Positions 1 through 9,455 of a DNA stretch of 64,000 bases are shown piece by piece. Positions within the stretch are counted from its first letter, which is position 1; every line of letters begins with the position of its first letter. This DNA is from Desulfatiglans sp. (GTDB taxonomy: Bacteria; Desulfobacterota; DSM-4660; Desulfatiglandales; HGW-15), in assembly GCA_012513605.1 (NCBI GenBank), contig JAAZBV010000137.1, positions 1-64,000 on the forward strand, in the 5' to 3' direction. The position numbers and the translations under genes were made by a program. Below the pieces are notes generated by a model. The model had not been told where the DNA came from, searched no databases, and saw nothing but the letters and a program-made list of their open reading frames with translations.

Positions 1-83
1 AATATTTGATATCCTCTTTCAGTGGATATTTTATATGGACAACAAAATATATTGTATGTACGATCAATCCTTAACATTAAAAT

Positions 84-1151
84 TTATCCTGTCATTTCAA
101 TAGATTTTAGCTTGACGCCAATGCGCGAAGGCGGGAATCCATTCTTACTCTCAAAAAACCTCACCACATTTCTTGCCCTGTCCAGTATGCAGAGATGGCC
201 GTCATTGTCTGCCGCAATATCAAAGCCGTACTGCTGCGCCTTCTCCCTCTTTGAGCCGGTGGAAACTGTCACATTTGCAAGCTCTTTTGGCTCTGCAACA
301 AAACCCTTCAGATTGCCTGTGCTGTCATATACCTTTACCCTGGCTGTACCCTTTTCGCAGGTTATGATATCTCCATCATTTAAAATGGTAAAACTCACCG
401 GGTTGCAGCAGGCTGAAAAATTTTCAAGCCTGCTACCGAACTCTCCCCATGAAAACTCAAGGTCACCCATTACTGTATAGGCATCTACCCTGTGCCTCCC
501 GGGGTTTGCCACCCTTAAGAGCCCGTCAGGGGCCATGGCCAGATCAAAATATGGGCCGGGGACTACAAATCCGGGTATATTCCTGTCAGGGTTTTTCCCG
601 CCTATTTTGCGGACAAAGTTCCCTTCCCTGTCATAGCACCAGACAATCCTCTGACCTGCGTCTGCAATAAAGAGGTGCTCATCATCCAGCTCAATACTTG
701 TAATCCAGCTATTATCACCAAGGATTGGCCATTCCGATTTTACATTCCCCTTTTTGTCAGTGATTATGATCCTCTGCTTCAGGGCAATGTAATACCCTGT
801 ATCTATTGATATAGCGCAATAGGGGGAGAGGTTCAAATTTATGGTCTCCCTGATTTTCCCGCTGTAATCGATTCTCTTTAAGGCCATGTCGCCTGAAACA
901 ATAAAACCGCCTGCCCTGTCCGCTGATACACTGCGTGATTCAGTAAAGCAGGTTGATACAGGGGCCATTATCTCACGGTAAAGTATCATTGCAGGGTCTA
1001 TCATGGTCATGGAGATAATATCATCTCTTTTCTTTGCTGAGGCTGATACACCGGGGGATAAAGCTATACAGACCAGACCGGCAGCCACAGGGGCCTTGAT
1101 AATAATATCTTCCAGAAACTCTCGCCTGGTTTTTTTGTTTTGATCATCCAT
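84..1151 (-). CDS. Tat-exported NHL-type beta-propeller protein
   Basis: Predicted 355-residue secreted protein. The N-terminus holds a twin-arginine signal (T-R-R-E-F-L near residue 8) followed by a hydrophobic stretch ending around ALSPGVSASA. The remainder has repeated strand-turn units typical of six-bladed NHL/SMP-30-like propellers (for example D-G-L-L-R-V-A-N-P-G-R-H-R and D-N-D-G-H-L-C-I-L-D). The start chosen is the ATG at 1151, which has a strong GGGGGG-rich ribosome site and sits 2 bases after the upstream gene's stop; an in-frame start 90 bases earlier would overlap that gene. Last gene of the minus-strand propeller/exporter operon. Substrate or partner unknown. Family assignment is by repeat pattern, not by an alignment. 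Confidence 0.75.
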   Translation of the reverse strand: MDDQNKKTRREFLEDIIIKAPVAAGLVCIALSPGVSASAKKRDDIISMTMIDPAMILYREIMAPVSTCFTESRSVSADRAGGFIVSGDMALKRIDYSGKIRETINLNLSPYCAISIDTGYYIALKQRIIITDKKGNVKSEWPILGDNSWITSIELDDEHLFIADAGQRIVWCYDREGNFVRKIGGKNPDRNIPGFVVPGPYFDLAMAPDGLLRVANPGRHRVDAYTVMGDLEFSWGEFGSRLENFSACCNPVSFTILNDGDIITCEKGTARVKVYDSTGNLKGFVAEPKELANVTVSTGSKREKAQQYGFDIAADNDGHLCILDRARNVVRFFESKNGFPPSRIGVKLKSIEMTG

Positions 1152-1153
1152 AA

Positions 1154-2557
1154 TTAACCCCCCTTCATTATATCCAGACACCTCATACTGATTAAATCCC
1201 TTACAATGAGTCTCCCGGCAACAAAGGCCATTGGGCCCCATGACTCATGCCCGGAAAGAACCCTTGCGCTGGTCAGGGGCTGATAGGCCTCATGGGTTGC
1301 CTTTACGGCATTGAGCTGGCCCTCATTATCCATAACAAAAATTATGTCGTTTATTACAGTATATGGCCCAAGCCCGAACTTGTTTGCTGAGGTGCTTGTC
1401 CATAATATATTTCCATCAAGGTCCATGCAGACAAGCTGCTGATCAGGCCTTACACCATAGATATGCCCTTTGTAAAATATGGGTGTCTGCTGGTCAGAGC
1501 CGAATACCCTTGCATTCAGCCTGTAAAGGGGCTCCGGCACATAATTATCACCCCTCTTTTTTACAGAGAGCATCATGGCCCCTGCATTATATCCCCCGCA
1601 TAAAAATATACGCTCCCTGTCAATTATTAAAGGTGTGGGCACATTTGCTATATTGATGCGCCACTCAGGGTATGACCATAAAAGCCTTCCATCTTCTGCT
1701 GAAACAGCTGTAACGCCTCCGCCGGCACAGTAGACATATGATCTTTCAGTGCCAAGGTCCATCGGGACAATGGATGAATGGGTCATCTTCCACCCACTAG
1801 GGTTGGGGGTCTTCCATATTATTTCACCTGTGCGGTAATCCAGGGCCATTAAAAGGGTATCCTTTCCACCCACGCCAAGGATAAGCTTGTCACCATCCAC
1901 AAGGGGACACTGGCCCGCATACCAGGCCGGCACCTCTGCCCCATCCTCCTGTACAAGATCACGTTTCCACCTTAACTCCCCGGTAATAGCATCAAGGCAC
2001 ACCACATGACACTTGGGGCCGAGTGTGATCACGCTGTCACCAACAATAACCGGGACTGTACGGCTCATACCGTGGTTACGCTTTATCTTTACCCTGTAGA
2101 AAAACCTCCATATCTCTCTCCCGTCATCAAGGGAGAGGCAGCGGATAACATCCCCCTCCTTTTCCTGATCATAATCCAGTATATAGACACGGCCATTTGC
2201 TACTGCTGCACCTGCATAACCCTCACCAAGGGCTGTTTCCCAGAGCACCTTTGGGGGCGTCTCTTCCCATCTGAGATTGAGCGGCCTTGGCAGATTACTT
2301 GAAAGGATTGCGTCCAGATTTGCACCCCTGAAACCGGGCCAGGAGCCCTCTATTTCAGATGGAATGCCATCGGACAGGGTAAGTTCTCCGACAAATGGAA
2401 GGGAGATGTCAAATGTTGATATGTTTTCAGGCACAGGCATGCGGATCGATACGCCTGCCCCCCGACCCTCAAGCATGAGCAGGGAAAACAGGGCCGCTCC
2501 GCCGGCTGCAATAAGAAAAATCGGGATAAGTTCCATATATTTTGATGTCAGCTTCAT
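1154..2557 (-). CDS. Membrane-anchored PQQ-like beta-propeller protein
   Basis: 467 residues. One N-terminal hydrophobic segment (about residues 11-30, LIPIFLIAAGGAALFSLLML) suggests a signal anchor. The rest shows the PQQ-like/quinoprotein-type repeat pattern, e.g. G-R-V-Y-I-L-D, D-G-R-E-I-W-R, T-G-E-L-R-W-K, T-G-E-I-I-W-K, D-G-R-L-L-W-S. There is no sign of a PQQ dehydrogenase active site, so it is more likely a binding or assembly scaffold. It resembles the plus-strand gene at 9456 (shared P-K-V-L-W-E/T and L-G-E-G-Y/F-x-G motifs near the N-terminus), so the two are paralogues. Sits in the operon between the ABC permease and the Tat-exported propeller gene. Function unknown. Confidence 0.8.
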   Translation of the reverse strand: MKLTSKYMELIPIFLIAAGGAALFSLLMLEGRGAGVSIRMPVPENISTFDISLPFVGELTLSDGIPSEIEGSWPGFRGANLDAILSSNLPRPLNLRWEETPPKVLWETALGEGYAGAAVANGRVYILDYDQEKEGDVIRCLSLDDGREIWRFFYRVKIKRNHGMSRTVPVIVGDSVITLGPKCHVVCLDAITGELRWKRDLVQEDGAEVPAWYAGQCPLVDGDKLILGVGGKDTLLMALDYRTGEIIWKTPNPSGWKMTHSSIVPMDLGTERSYVYCAGGGVTAVSAEDGRLLWSYPEWRINIANVPTPLIIDRERIFLCGGYNAGAMMLSVKKRGDNYVPEPLYRLNARVFGSDQQTPIFYKGHIYGVRPDQQLVCMDLDGNILWTSTSANKFGLGPYTVINDIIFVMDNEGQLNAVKATHEAYQPLTSARVLSGHESWGPMAFVAGRLIVRDLISMRCLDIMKGG

Positions 2558-2590
2558 TCTGGTTCCATGTTTAATAACAGCTTTATTTTA

Positions 2591-2669
2591 CACCGCAAAG
2601 AGGCAAAGGTCGCAACATTAAAATAACTATAAATATTTTTCCCTTTGCGTCCTCTGCGCCTCCGCGGTG
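2591..2669. repeat. Imperfect inverted repeat between two genes
   Basis: The 125-base gap between the propeller gene and the permease gene holds CACCGCAAAGAGGCAAAGG on one side and CTCTGCGCCTCCGCGGTG on the other, which fold back on each other imperfectly. The wording 'caccgc-aaag' / 'ctttgcg...gcggtg' resembles dispersed palindromic repeats seen in many bacterial genomes. It lies inside an operon and could form an RNA hairpin that stabilises or attenuates the transcript. Only one copy is seen in this window. Confidence 0.5.
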
Positions 2670-2682
2670 GATATTTTCATTT

Positions 2683-5600
2683 TTACTCATTCCGCAAAGG
2701 GGTCAATATATCACCCTTAAGAGCTATCCCTGAGGCAGTCGCCACCCATATAACCCCGCTTAAGCCCGTAAGTATTGCAACCAGTATCAAAAGGCTGGCA
2801 GGGAGCTGCCCTGCTGCCGCCTTTAATACCGGTATAACAGAAATTACAGCGCAAATAAACCCTGATATGAGGCCGGCGCCTAAAAGATAGCCATGCTCAT
2901 AACAGATCAGTATGAAAAGTTTTTTGTTATTGAATCCCACCGCCCTGAGCATGGCAAGCTCTCCCTTTCGCTCAAGAAGATTCCTCACCACAATGAGACC
3001 CAGCCCGGCACAGCCAAGTATGAGACCGAGCCCCCCCAGCATGAGGAATATGTTCAGATAGGTATCTTCCATGAGGTCAAAAAGGCGAAGGCGCTCTATG
3101 GCCGTTTCAACTGATAGGCCGGCATCCGCCATCCTGTTAGTGAGATGGGCGGATATTTCATCTCTTTTATCATGCGGGGCATCTATCAGCCAGCCCCTGT
3201 ACCCCTCTGCCTCAGGGAAGAGGTGAGACATGGCCTGTTCAGATATGACAAGCCCCCCCTGCAATATGGAGCCCTTTATCATGCCTGCTATCCGAATTGT
3301 TACCTCTTCACCATTGCCGTTGCGATAGATAAGTATATCGCCAATCCTTTTTCCAAGGCCCCAGTATACTGTGGGATAGTCCCCCACCGCAGGTATCACC
3401 CTTTCACCCGGATTATATTTGATAATATCCCAGGGCCTTGACCTCAGGCCTTCATCCTCAAGCCCCTGAAAAGTAAAGGCCCCCCTTTCAGCCAGAGCTT
3501 CAGGTAAGATACCAAGAAGCCGCGGCCTCTCAACCCTGTTCAGGTTAAGGCAGCTTGCATCATCCCCTTCAAGGAGGCGGATACTGACAAACCGGGCCCC
3601 TTCAATTATCCTCTCATTCAGGCCCCATATTTCGCGGCCCGAAAGTGTATCAAGGTCATTAACAACAGCCACAGAAGACTCTGCATAAAGGGTGAATCCC
3701 CCTGTTCCAGAGCCCCGAAGCTCAGCGCCAGAATATGAATCCTTTCTGTTTGCACTCACTGACACCACCATAAAGAGACCGCATGCGAGCATTATGATAA
3801 CTGCCATGCTCCTTCCTGCCCTTCGGGTGCTGTTCCTCAGGGAAAGCGAGTGTAACGAGATGTTAAAGGGTTCAGTACCCTTTCCGGCCATGACCATGAA
3901 TCTCCATATTAATATCATCGCGGAAACAAGCATAAGTATGCCTGCAATAAAAAAGATAGCTGTAGCCATATCACCTTCACCGGAGAGGCCCGATATAATC
4001 AGTATGACCCCTGCCAAAAGGGTAAGGGTAAATAAGAGCCATCCTGCCTTTGCCCTGGGTCTCCTTTCTGCCCCATCTGCTTTATGGTATGCCATAAGGC
4101 CGTGTGCGCCTGATTTGATCTGCCTGCTCAATCGCCATGATATGGAGACAAGGGCAATGATAAATCCTGCTAAAAACCCTGTCACAAGAGAAAAAATAGT
4201 GGGTGAAAACAGGAGGGTCATGCCTGCTACTGCACCCTGCCAGGCAGTTGAGAGGCCGTATATGACAAGCCATGTATAAAAAAGACTCAGTGCTGCACCG
4301 GCCAGAGAGCCTGCCCCCGCAATAAAAAGCCCTTCATATAGATATATCCTTTTAATGCGCTCTACCGGGAAGCCTGTCGCAAGCAGCATGCCTGTCTGAC
4401 CACTTCTGGATTCAATGCTGAAGCTGAACAAAAGCCATGTAAGTATGATGCCGGATGCAATAAGGAACATGCTCAGCCCGAGAAAAAGCTGCCCGAAATC
4501 TGTTCCCCCGCTGCTGGCCTTTATGCCTGCATCATAAACATCCATCACCGAAAGGCCAAATGTTTTAGGGTCAACAGACTGGGTTATCATCCTTTCTATC
4601 TCTTCCTTATAAGAAGAGTCCCCCTGAAAACGCACACCGGTAAGGGCGCCATAGCTGTTGGCCCACATGGCCTGACCGGCAGCAAGGGTAATAAATGCCT
4701 TTGGTGTGCCACGGTAGGTGTCCCAGTATGTTTCATCCTTATCCCTGATAAGTTCAAGGTCAATCGGAAGGGATGGGTCCCACTCACTGCACCTTTCAGA
4801 ATCAGATAGCCCCGGTATATGGGGAGTAAGGCCAGGGTCAGCAGCAGGGCTGTTCATGGGTATTATGCTGCATATCCTGAAGGCTTTGTAATGCTCCTTA
4901 AGCCTCTGCCACCCGCCCGGTTCATAATAGCCTATCGTGAGTATATCCCCGACTTTAGCGCCCAGGTCATCGGCAAGCCACTGGTTTATTACTATCTCAT
5001 CATCCTTCATTTCATCAGGAAAGATTTCCCTTAATGCGCCCCTTGAATCAGCAGCAGTCACCATTGAATAGGGTGTAAAGGATTCATTAACCCGCAGTTC
5101 ATTTACAAAATAGGTCAGGATACTTATGGAATCAGGCTGCGCCAGAACTACCGCCTCTGCAATGGAGTTATCGATAAAGACCCTTGCACTTGAAAGCTCA
5201 AGGCCCTTATCTGTTATTGACTTGAGTTCTGCATCTGCATCTGAAAGACGCCATTCATTTTTAAGGGCCTGCTCAATTTTCTCGATAGAGATGTTTACAC
5301 TGGTATTACTGATTAAAAGCAGGTTTGCCATTGCTTTGCGATTGATCTGCTCCTGAAGCCAGTTAAGCGGAACAAAGAGATTAAGGGGCGCCTCCTGATT
5401 TGACTTCAGGCTGAATCTACCGAAATGGCCGTCATCAGCAATACCTGCAACAGGGATACGGATTGATAATGTGTTATCCCTGAATGGCGCAAGCACAAGG
5501 TTTCTTGAAATGGATGAGGGTTTATCAAAACGCAGTACCACCTCACCATCATGGGTCTCCTGCATCCTGAGGCGTTCAAACAGGGCGCTGTTGATGAGTG

Positions 5601-5994
5601 CCGCGCCATCATGAAGCCCTTCAGGCGCATTGCCTTTTAGGGAGAGCTGGAAAAACCTCTCATCAACCCCCAATACATTGATCCGGTTGACACGCACGGC
5701 CCCGTCACCCCTCGTAACCATGCCGTTAAGCCTGAGAACAGGCGCGGTTGAAATATCATATCTTTCAAACCTTTCACTTAAGTCCTCACTGAAAAACCTG
5801 TCCGGAGGGGCTATTGCCCAGCCTGTGGCGCCAAGCCTGGCATTAAAGGCATGCCTTAGTGTCGCATTTACAGAGTCACCAACTAGAAGGGCGCCTGTCA
5901 GGGTTGCTGTTGCAATCGCTGCGGCCAGCACAACAGCAAGGTGCATTTTTCGATAAAACAGAAGACTCCTTATAACAAGCCTGAACAGTGTCAT
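2683..5994 (-). CDS. FtsX/MacB-type ABC transporter permease (duplicated)
   Basis: 1103 residues, much longer than a single LolC/MacB permease (about 400-650) and consistent with a tandem-duplicated permease as in YbbP-like proteins. It starts with a membrane segment (about residues 12-40) and a MacB-type periplasmic domain. A first FtsX transmembrane block lies near residues 500-640, more helices near 655-700, a second periplasmic domain, and a second FtsX block near 985-1095 (NIFLMLGGLGLILGCAGLGL). The ATPase encoded 21 bases upstream is its obvious partner. Such systems usually extrude or extract lipoproteins, lipids or peptides rather than import solutes; the cargo here is unknown, but the neighbours (propeller proteins, a glycosyltransferase) point to an envelope role. 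Confidence 0.85.
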   Translation of the reverse strand: MTLFRLVIRSLLFYRKMHLAVVLAAAIATATLTGALLVGDSVNATLRHAFNARLGATGWAIAPPDRFFSEDLSERFERYDISTAPVLRLNGMVTRGDGAVRVNRINVLGVDERFFQLSLKGNAPEGLHDGAALINSALFERLRMQETHDGEVVLRFDKPSSISRNLVLAPFRDNTLSIRIPVAGIADDGHFGRFSLKSNQEAPLNLFVPLNWLQEQINRKAMANLLLISNTSVNISIEKIEQALKNEWRLSDADAELKSITDKGLELSSARVFIDNSIAEAVVLAQPDSISILTYFVNELRVNESFTPYSMVTAADSRGALREIFPDEMKDDEIVINQWLADDLGAKVGDILTIGYYEPGGWQRLKEHYKAFRICSIIPMNSPAADPGLTPHIPGLSDSERCSEWDPSLPIDLELIRDKDETYWDTYRGTPKAFITLAAGQAMWANSYGALTGVRFQGDSSYKEEIERMITQSVDPKTFGLSVMDVYDAGIKASSGGTDFGQLFLGLSMFLIASGIILTWLLFSFSIESRSGQTGMLLATGFPVERIKRIYLYEGLFIAGAGSLAGAALSLFYTWLVIYGLSTAWQGAVAGMTLLFSPTIFSLVTGFLAGFIIALVSISWRLSRQIKSGAHGLMAYHKADGAERRPRAKAGWLLFTLTLLAGVILIISGLSGEGDMATAIFFIAGILMLVSAMILIWRFMVMAGKGTEPFNISLHSLSLRNSTRRAGRSMAVIIMLACGLFMVVSVSANRKDSYSGAELRGSGTGGFTLYAESSVAVVNDLDTLSGREIWGLNERIIEGARFVSIRLLEGDDASCLNLNRVERPRLLGILPEALAERGAFTFQGLEDEGLRSRPWDIIKYNPGERVIPAVGDYPTVYWGLGKRIGDILIYRNGNGEEVTIRIAGMIKGSILQGGLVISEQAMSHLFPEAEGYRGWLIDAPHDKRDEISAHLTNRMADAGLSVETAIERLRLFDLMEDTYLNIFLMLGGLGLILGCAGLGLIVVRNLLERKGELAMLRAVGFNNKKLFILICYEHGYLLGAGLISGFICAVISVIPVLKAAAGQLPASLLILVAILTGLSGVIWVATASGIALKGDILTPLRNE

Positions 5995-6015
5995 ACAAGA
6001 TACCCCTGACCCATA

Positions 6016-6711
6016 TTATCGCTCATGCTTTGCCTCTTCCACAAGAATACCCTTTTGAATGGTGCAGAGCCTGCCAAACTTTCCGGCCAGGTCAATTGCA
6101 TGGGTTACCACGACAAGGGTAATCTTTTCACTATTGTTCAAATCATTAAGCAGATCCATTACGCTTTCGGCTGTTTCATGGTCAAGCGACCCTGTGGGTT
6201 CATCAGCCAGAAGGAGCCCCGGTGAGTTTATCAATGCCCTGGCCACTGCGGCCCTCTGACGCTGCCCCCCTGACAGTTCACCGGGAAGACGGTTCATGCA
6301 CTCTGATATGCCGATCCTTTCCATGAGTTCAAGCGCCCTGCCCCTGTATGAGGCGCTCTTACCAGGTTCATGAAAGGCGATTGTAGGGATGAGGATATTC
6401 TCAAGCACAGTACAGTGGGGCAAGAGGTGATGCATCTGGAAGACAAACCCTATCTCTTTGTTGCGTACATGGGCCAGCTCTGCCTCGTTTAATGTTGTAA
6501 GATCACGGCCATTTAGAATGACCCTGCCTGAGGATGGCCTGTCCAGTGCCCCTGTTATATTGAGGAGCGTGCTCTTGCCGCACCCTGAAGGGCCAAGCAC
6601 AGCAATGGATTCACCTTTGTTAAGCTTAAGATAAACCGATTGAAGAACAGGCACATATCCCGGAAGACCAGGGGCCCCATAGCCCTTTGTTACCTCAATT
6701 AATTCCAGCAT
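6016..6711 (-). CDS. LolD/MacB-type ABC transporter ATPase
   Basis: 231 residues, normal for a LolD/YbbA/MacB-type nucleotide-binding subunit. Walker A is G-P-S-G-C-G-K-S-T (about residues 40-48), the signature is L-S-G-G-Q-R-Q-R, Walker B is L-L-L-A-D-E-P-T-G-S-L-D, and a switch histidine follows in V-V-V-T-H. The motif F-V-F-Q-M-H-H-L-L-P-H is the typical Q-loop of this subfamily. Start ATG at 6711 has a GAGGAAA site. Pairs with the 1103-residue permease just downstream in the same operon. Confidence 0.92.
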   Translation of the reverse strand: MLELIEVTKGYGAPGLPGYVPVLQSVYLKLNKGESIAVLGPSGCGKSTLLNITGALDRPSSGRVILNGRDLTTLNEAELAHVRNKEIGFVFQMHHLLPHCTVLENILIPTIAFHEPGKSASYRGRALELMERIGISECMNRLPGELSGGQRQRAAVARALINSPGLLLADEPTGSLDHETAESVMDLLNDLNNSEKITLVVVTHAIDLAGKFGRLCTIQKGILVEEAKHER

Positions 6712-6738
6712 TGGTTTTCCTCAATAATAAACTCTGCG

Positions 6739-8037
6739 CTATGCGCTCCCAACCACCTTTTCAAGAATTCTAATCAGGCTGGCTGATGTCTTTTGTATAT
6801 CAAAATGCTCCTCTATCCCTTTTTTCCCCTTTTGTCCGATGCTGAATGCCTTATCAGGGTTAATGAGAAGTTGCGTAAGGGCCGCGGCAAATTTTTCAGG
6901 TGTATTGGGATCAACAAGTATGCCGCCTCCTGTCAGTTCAAGCATCTCCGGGAATATGCCGATCTTTGGGACTACAACCGGCACCCCTGACGCCTGTGCC
7001 TCCAGGGCAAAAAGGCCATATGCGGCCTCTTCCCTTTCAGGTACGCACATTACAGAGAGAGTCTTTAACCATTGTCTGCGCCCCTCGCCTAAAAACTCCG
7101 GTATAAATTGAACATCCCCGGCAATGCCTGCCCTCTCCAGTTTTCGTTTCATATCTCTTACAAAGGGTTCATCTGCCTGGTTCTTGCCGCCTGATACCTG
7201 TAGCTGGCACCCTTTAAGTTCCGGCTTCTTCTTAAGCAGGATAAAGGCATCAATCAGGGTATCAAGACCTCTCTGGGGGCACATTCGTGAAAGAAATCCT
7301 ATTGCAGGTTTTGCCGGTATGGTCACAGCCTGCTGATACTCTTTCATATCTATGCCCATATATACTGTATGGAGCCTCTTTTCATTCAGGTTCAATCTCG
7401 GAGCAATGCGGTTTGCATAGGCATAACTTACAGAGATGAATGCATCTATCTCATTTGAGCATCTCTGCATGAGCGCCCATGCCTCGCTGCTGTAGGGTTC
7501 GCCCAGGCTGTCCACAAATGCCTCTTCATCCTGAAGCAGACATACAAGAGGCGCCTTTAAACGCTCTTTCATGGCAGACGCCAGCCCCCCGATTAAAATA
7601 TTGGAGAGGATAACCACATCCGGCATCTCCATATCACTCGTAATCCAGTCAATAAGGCGTTCCAGCTCCTTAACCTGATTGCCATTTTCACCCTTAAGCA
7701 TGGAAATAGTAGTTTCTCCCAGATCCTTTGAGCTGGTCATACCTGCCTTTTTTGAGATCTTTGAAAGCAGTGAACGGTTATCAAACAGACTGTCCAGCCA
7801 CCTTGGGGTCTTGCGGAACAGGCCCAGCTTCTGCTGCAGGTAGACATTGATGCCTCCATAAAATATGGGGGCATCAATTGCCATCTCAGACGAATCAAGC
7901 CTGATGGGCAGGTAAAGGGGCACCATCATTATCTTATGCCCCTGGCTAAAAAGCGTCCTTAAAAGGGCCTGATCTCTCAGGCAGTTCTCGCAGTAAAAAT
8001 TATCCCCTGACCCTGGTGTTATCTGTATTATTTTCAT
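6739..8037 (-). CDS. Family-4 (GT-B) glycosyltransferase
   Basis: 432 residues from the ATG at 8037, which overlaps the stop of the upstream gene by 4 bases (ATGA), indicating translational coupling; an in-frame ATG at 8046 would add three residues. The N-terminus M-K-I-I-Q-I-T-P-G-S-G-D fits GT-B enzymes. The C-terminal half has the GT4 nucleotide-sugar domain: I-G-F-L-S-R-M-C-P-Q-R-G, P-E-R-E-E-A-A-Y-G-L-F-A-L-E-A-Q-A-S-G-V-P-V-V, with the E-x7-E pattern. Sugar and acceptor are unknown. Context suggests an envelope glycan or glycolipid handled with the ABC exporter downstream. Confidence 0.88.
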   Translation of the reverse strand: MKIIQITPGSGDNFYCENCLRDQALLRTLFSQGHKIMMVPLYLPIRLDSSEMAIDAPIFYGGINVYLQQKLGLFRKTPRWLDSLFDNRSLLSKISKKAGMTSSKDLGETTISMLKGENGNQVKELERLIDWITSDMEMPDVVILSNILIGGLASAMKERLKAPLVCLLQDEEAFVDSLGEPYSSEAWALMQRCSNEIDAFISVSYAYANRIAPRLNLNEKRLHTVYMGIDMKEYQQAVTIPAKPAIGFLSRMCPQRGLDTLIDAFILLKKKPELKGCQLQVSGGKNQADEPFVRDMKRKLERAGIAGDVQFIPEFLGEGRRQWLKTLSVMCVPEREEAAYGLFALEAQASGVPVVVPKIGIFPEMLELTGGGILVDPNTPEKFAAALTQLLINPDKAFSIGQKGKKGIEEHFDIQKTSASLIRILEKVVGSA

Positions 8038-9227
8038 TTGAAACAATATACCATCCCGTCATCACACCCCGTAACGACCATGCCATTAGCCACGGCAGGG
8101 GAAGAGGTTATTGATCTGCCGGTCTCATATGACCAAATCATTTTACCGTCTGTTAACTTTAACATGTATAACCTGCCGTCATCACTGCCTGCGATAACCC
8201 TGGTACCAACTATCACAGGAGAGCTGTTTACTGCATCCAGGGTTTTATATGTCCAGCGGGCCATGCCTGTTAATATATCTATACAGTGAATATTCATGTC
8301 ACCGCCACCGATTACAACTGTGCTGTCTGTAACAGCAGGTGAAGAGATAAAAGGGCTTTTATTAATTTTATAACGCCAGGCTATTTCATGTGTGGCGAGT
8401 GACGCCTTTAATAACTCGCCTTCATAATTACCGATAAAAACAAACCCACCCCTTATTGCAGCAGAGGCGGCAATATATGCGCCTGTATCAATCTCGCCTG
8501 CCTTTTTACCGTCGGTTAGATTGATAATATGTATAATCGCATCGCATCCGCCAAACACACAGTATTTATCATCTACAGCAGGAGACCCATTTATATAGTT
8601 TCCTGTTTCATATTGCCAGACTGCCTTCCCGGCCCGGGCATCAACACAATACAGGATTGAATCGTAACTTCCTGCGAGTATATATAGATTGTTTTCTGCA
8701 TTCCTGAACCAGTTAACTCCCCCTGTAAGTTTATCTTCTGTACTAAATTTCCAGAGCTCAGCCCCTGTTCCTGAATCGAGAGCATAGAGGGTTCCTGCAA
8801 GGGTGCCTATATACACCACTTTATCAATAACTGTAGGAGATGTCTCGACCTCATCATCCAGAAGCCTTGACCAGAGCGGTTTACCTGTTTGAACATCAAT
8901 AGCATGGATATGTTTATCAGAAGAGCCGATATATACTATATTATTAACAATTGCAGGGGATGATTTAACCCCGCCTCCTGTTTTGAATTTCCATACAGGT
9001 TTAAGGCTGTCTGGCAGTTCACCGTTGACATAGCCGGTCTGGGATTGGTTTCCGTGAAACTGAGGCCAATTTCCTTCTGGATTGGCCGGGATAGCCGGGC
9101 CAGGCTGTGTAATCTCATCAGGGGTTCTAAGGCTTTGCATACGATGCCTGTTTATGCCCCACACCAGAATGAAACATATAATCACTGCCAATATTGTCCA
9201 TATTACTGTGCGGGTTATAATGCCCAT
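8034..9227 (-). CDS. Signal-anchored PQQ-like beta-propeller protein
   Basis: 397 residues. N-terminal hydrophobic anchor (about residues 8-24, VIWTILAVIICFILVWG) followed by a clear eight-bladed PQQ-like pattern: repeated D-x-x-T-G-K-P-L-W-S, S-G-T-G-A-E-L-W-K-F, A-R-A-G-K-A-V-W-Q-Y, T-D-G-K-M-I-W-S-Y units, each preceded by S-S-P-A-V or S-P-A-V-D. This resembles BamB-like and cell-surface PQQ proteins, without a lipobox. First gene of the minus-strand operon; its promoter must lie in 9228-9455, shared with the divergent propeller gene. Function unknown; probably periplasmic. Confidence 0.82.
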   Translation of the reverse strand: MGIITRTVIWTILAVIICFILVWGINRHRMQSLRTPDEITQPGPAIPANPEGNWPQFHGNQSQTGYVNGELPDSLKPVWKFKTGGGVKSSPAIVNNIVYIGSSDKHIHAIDVQTGKPLWSRLLDDEVETSPTVIDKVVYIGTLAGTLYALDSGTGAELWKFSTEDKLTGGVNWFRNAENNLYILAGSYDSILYCVDARAGKAVWQYETGNYINGSPAVDDKYCVFGGCDAIIHIINLTDGKKAGEIDTGAYIAASAAIRGGFVFIGNYEGELLKASLATHEIAWRYKINKSPFISSPAVTDSTVVIGGGDMNIHCIDILTGMARWTYKTLDAVNSSPVIVGTRVIAGSDDGRLYMLKLTDGKMIWSYETGRSITSSPAVANGMVVTGCDDGMVYCFK

Positions 9228-9455
9228 AGTTAAAACCCTCTAAATCCTGTTTTGGATGATGATCTTCAGAATTATCCCTAAGTTAAGAATTGCAGCTAAA
9301 ATATTCAACAAAAATCGTATCAGGAGCCCACATAATCGGATTTTATCCTGAATTAAATGAGAAAAGTTTTAAGCCCGAATATTATTGAATAATAAATTAT
9401 CAATATGGTAAATTACTTCTCAAAAAAATAATGCCTGTTTTTTAAAGGAGCCTGT

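Noticed and set aside
3692-4279. 195-codon plus-strand frame opposite the ABC permease
   Set aside because: It lies wholly antisense to a well-supported membrane domain, has no ribosome site and no recognisable features.
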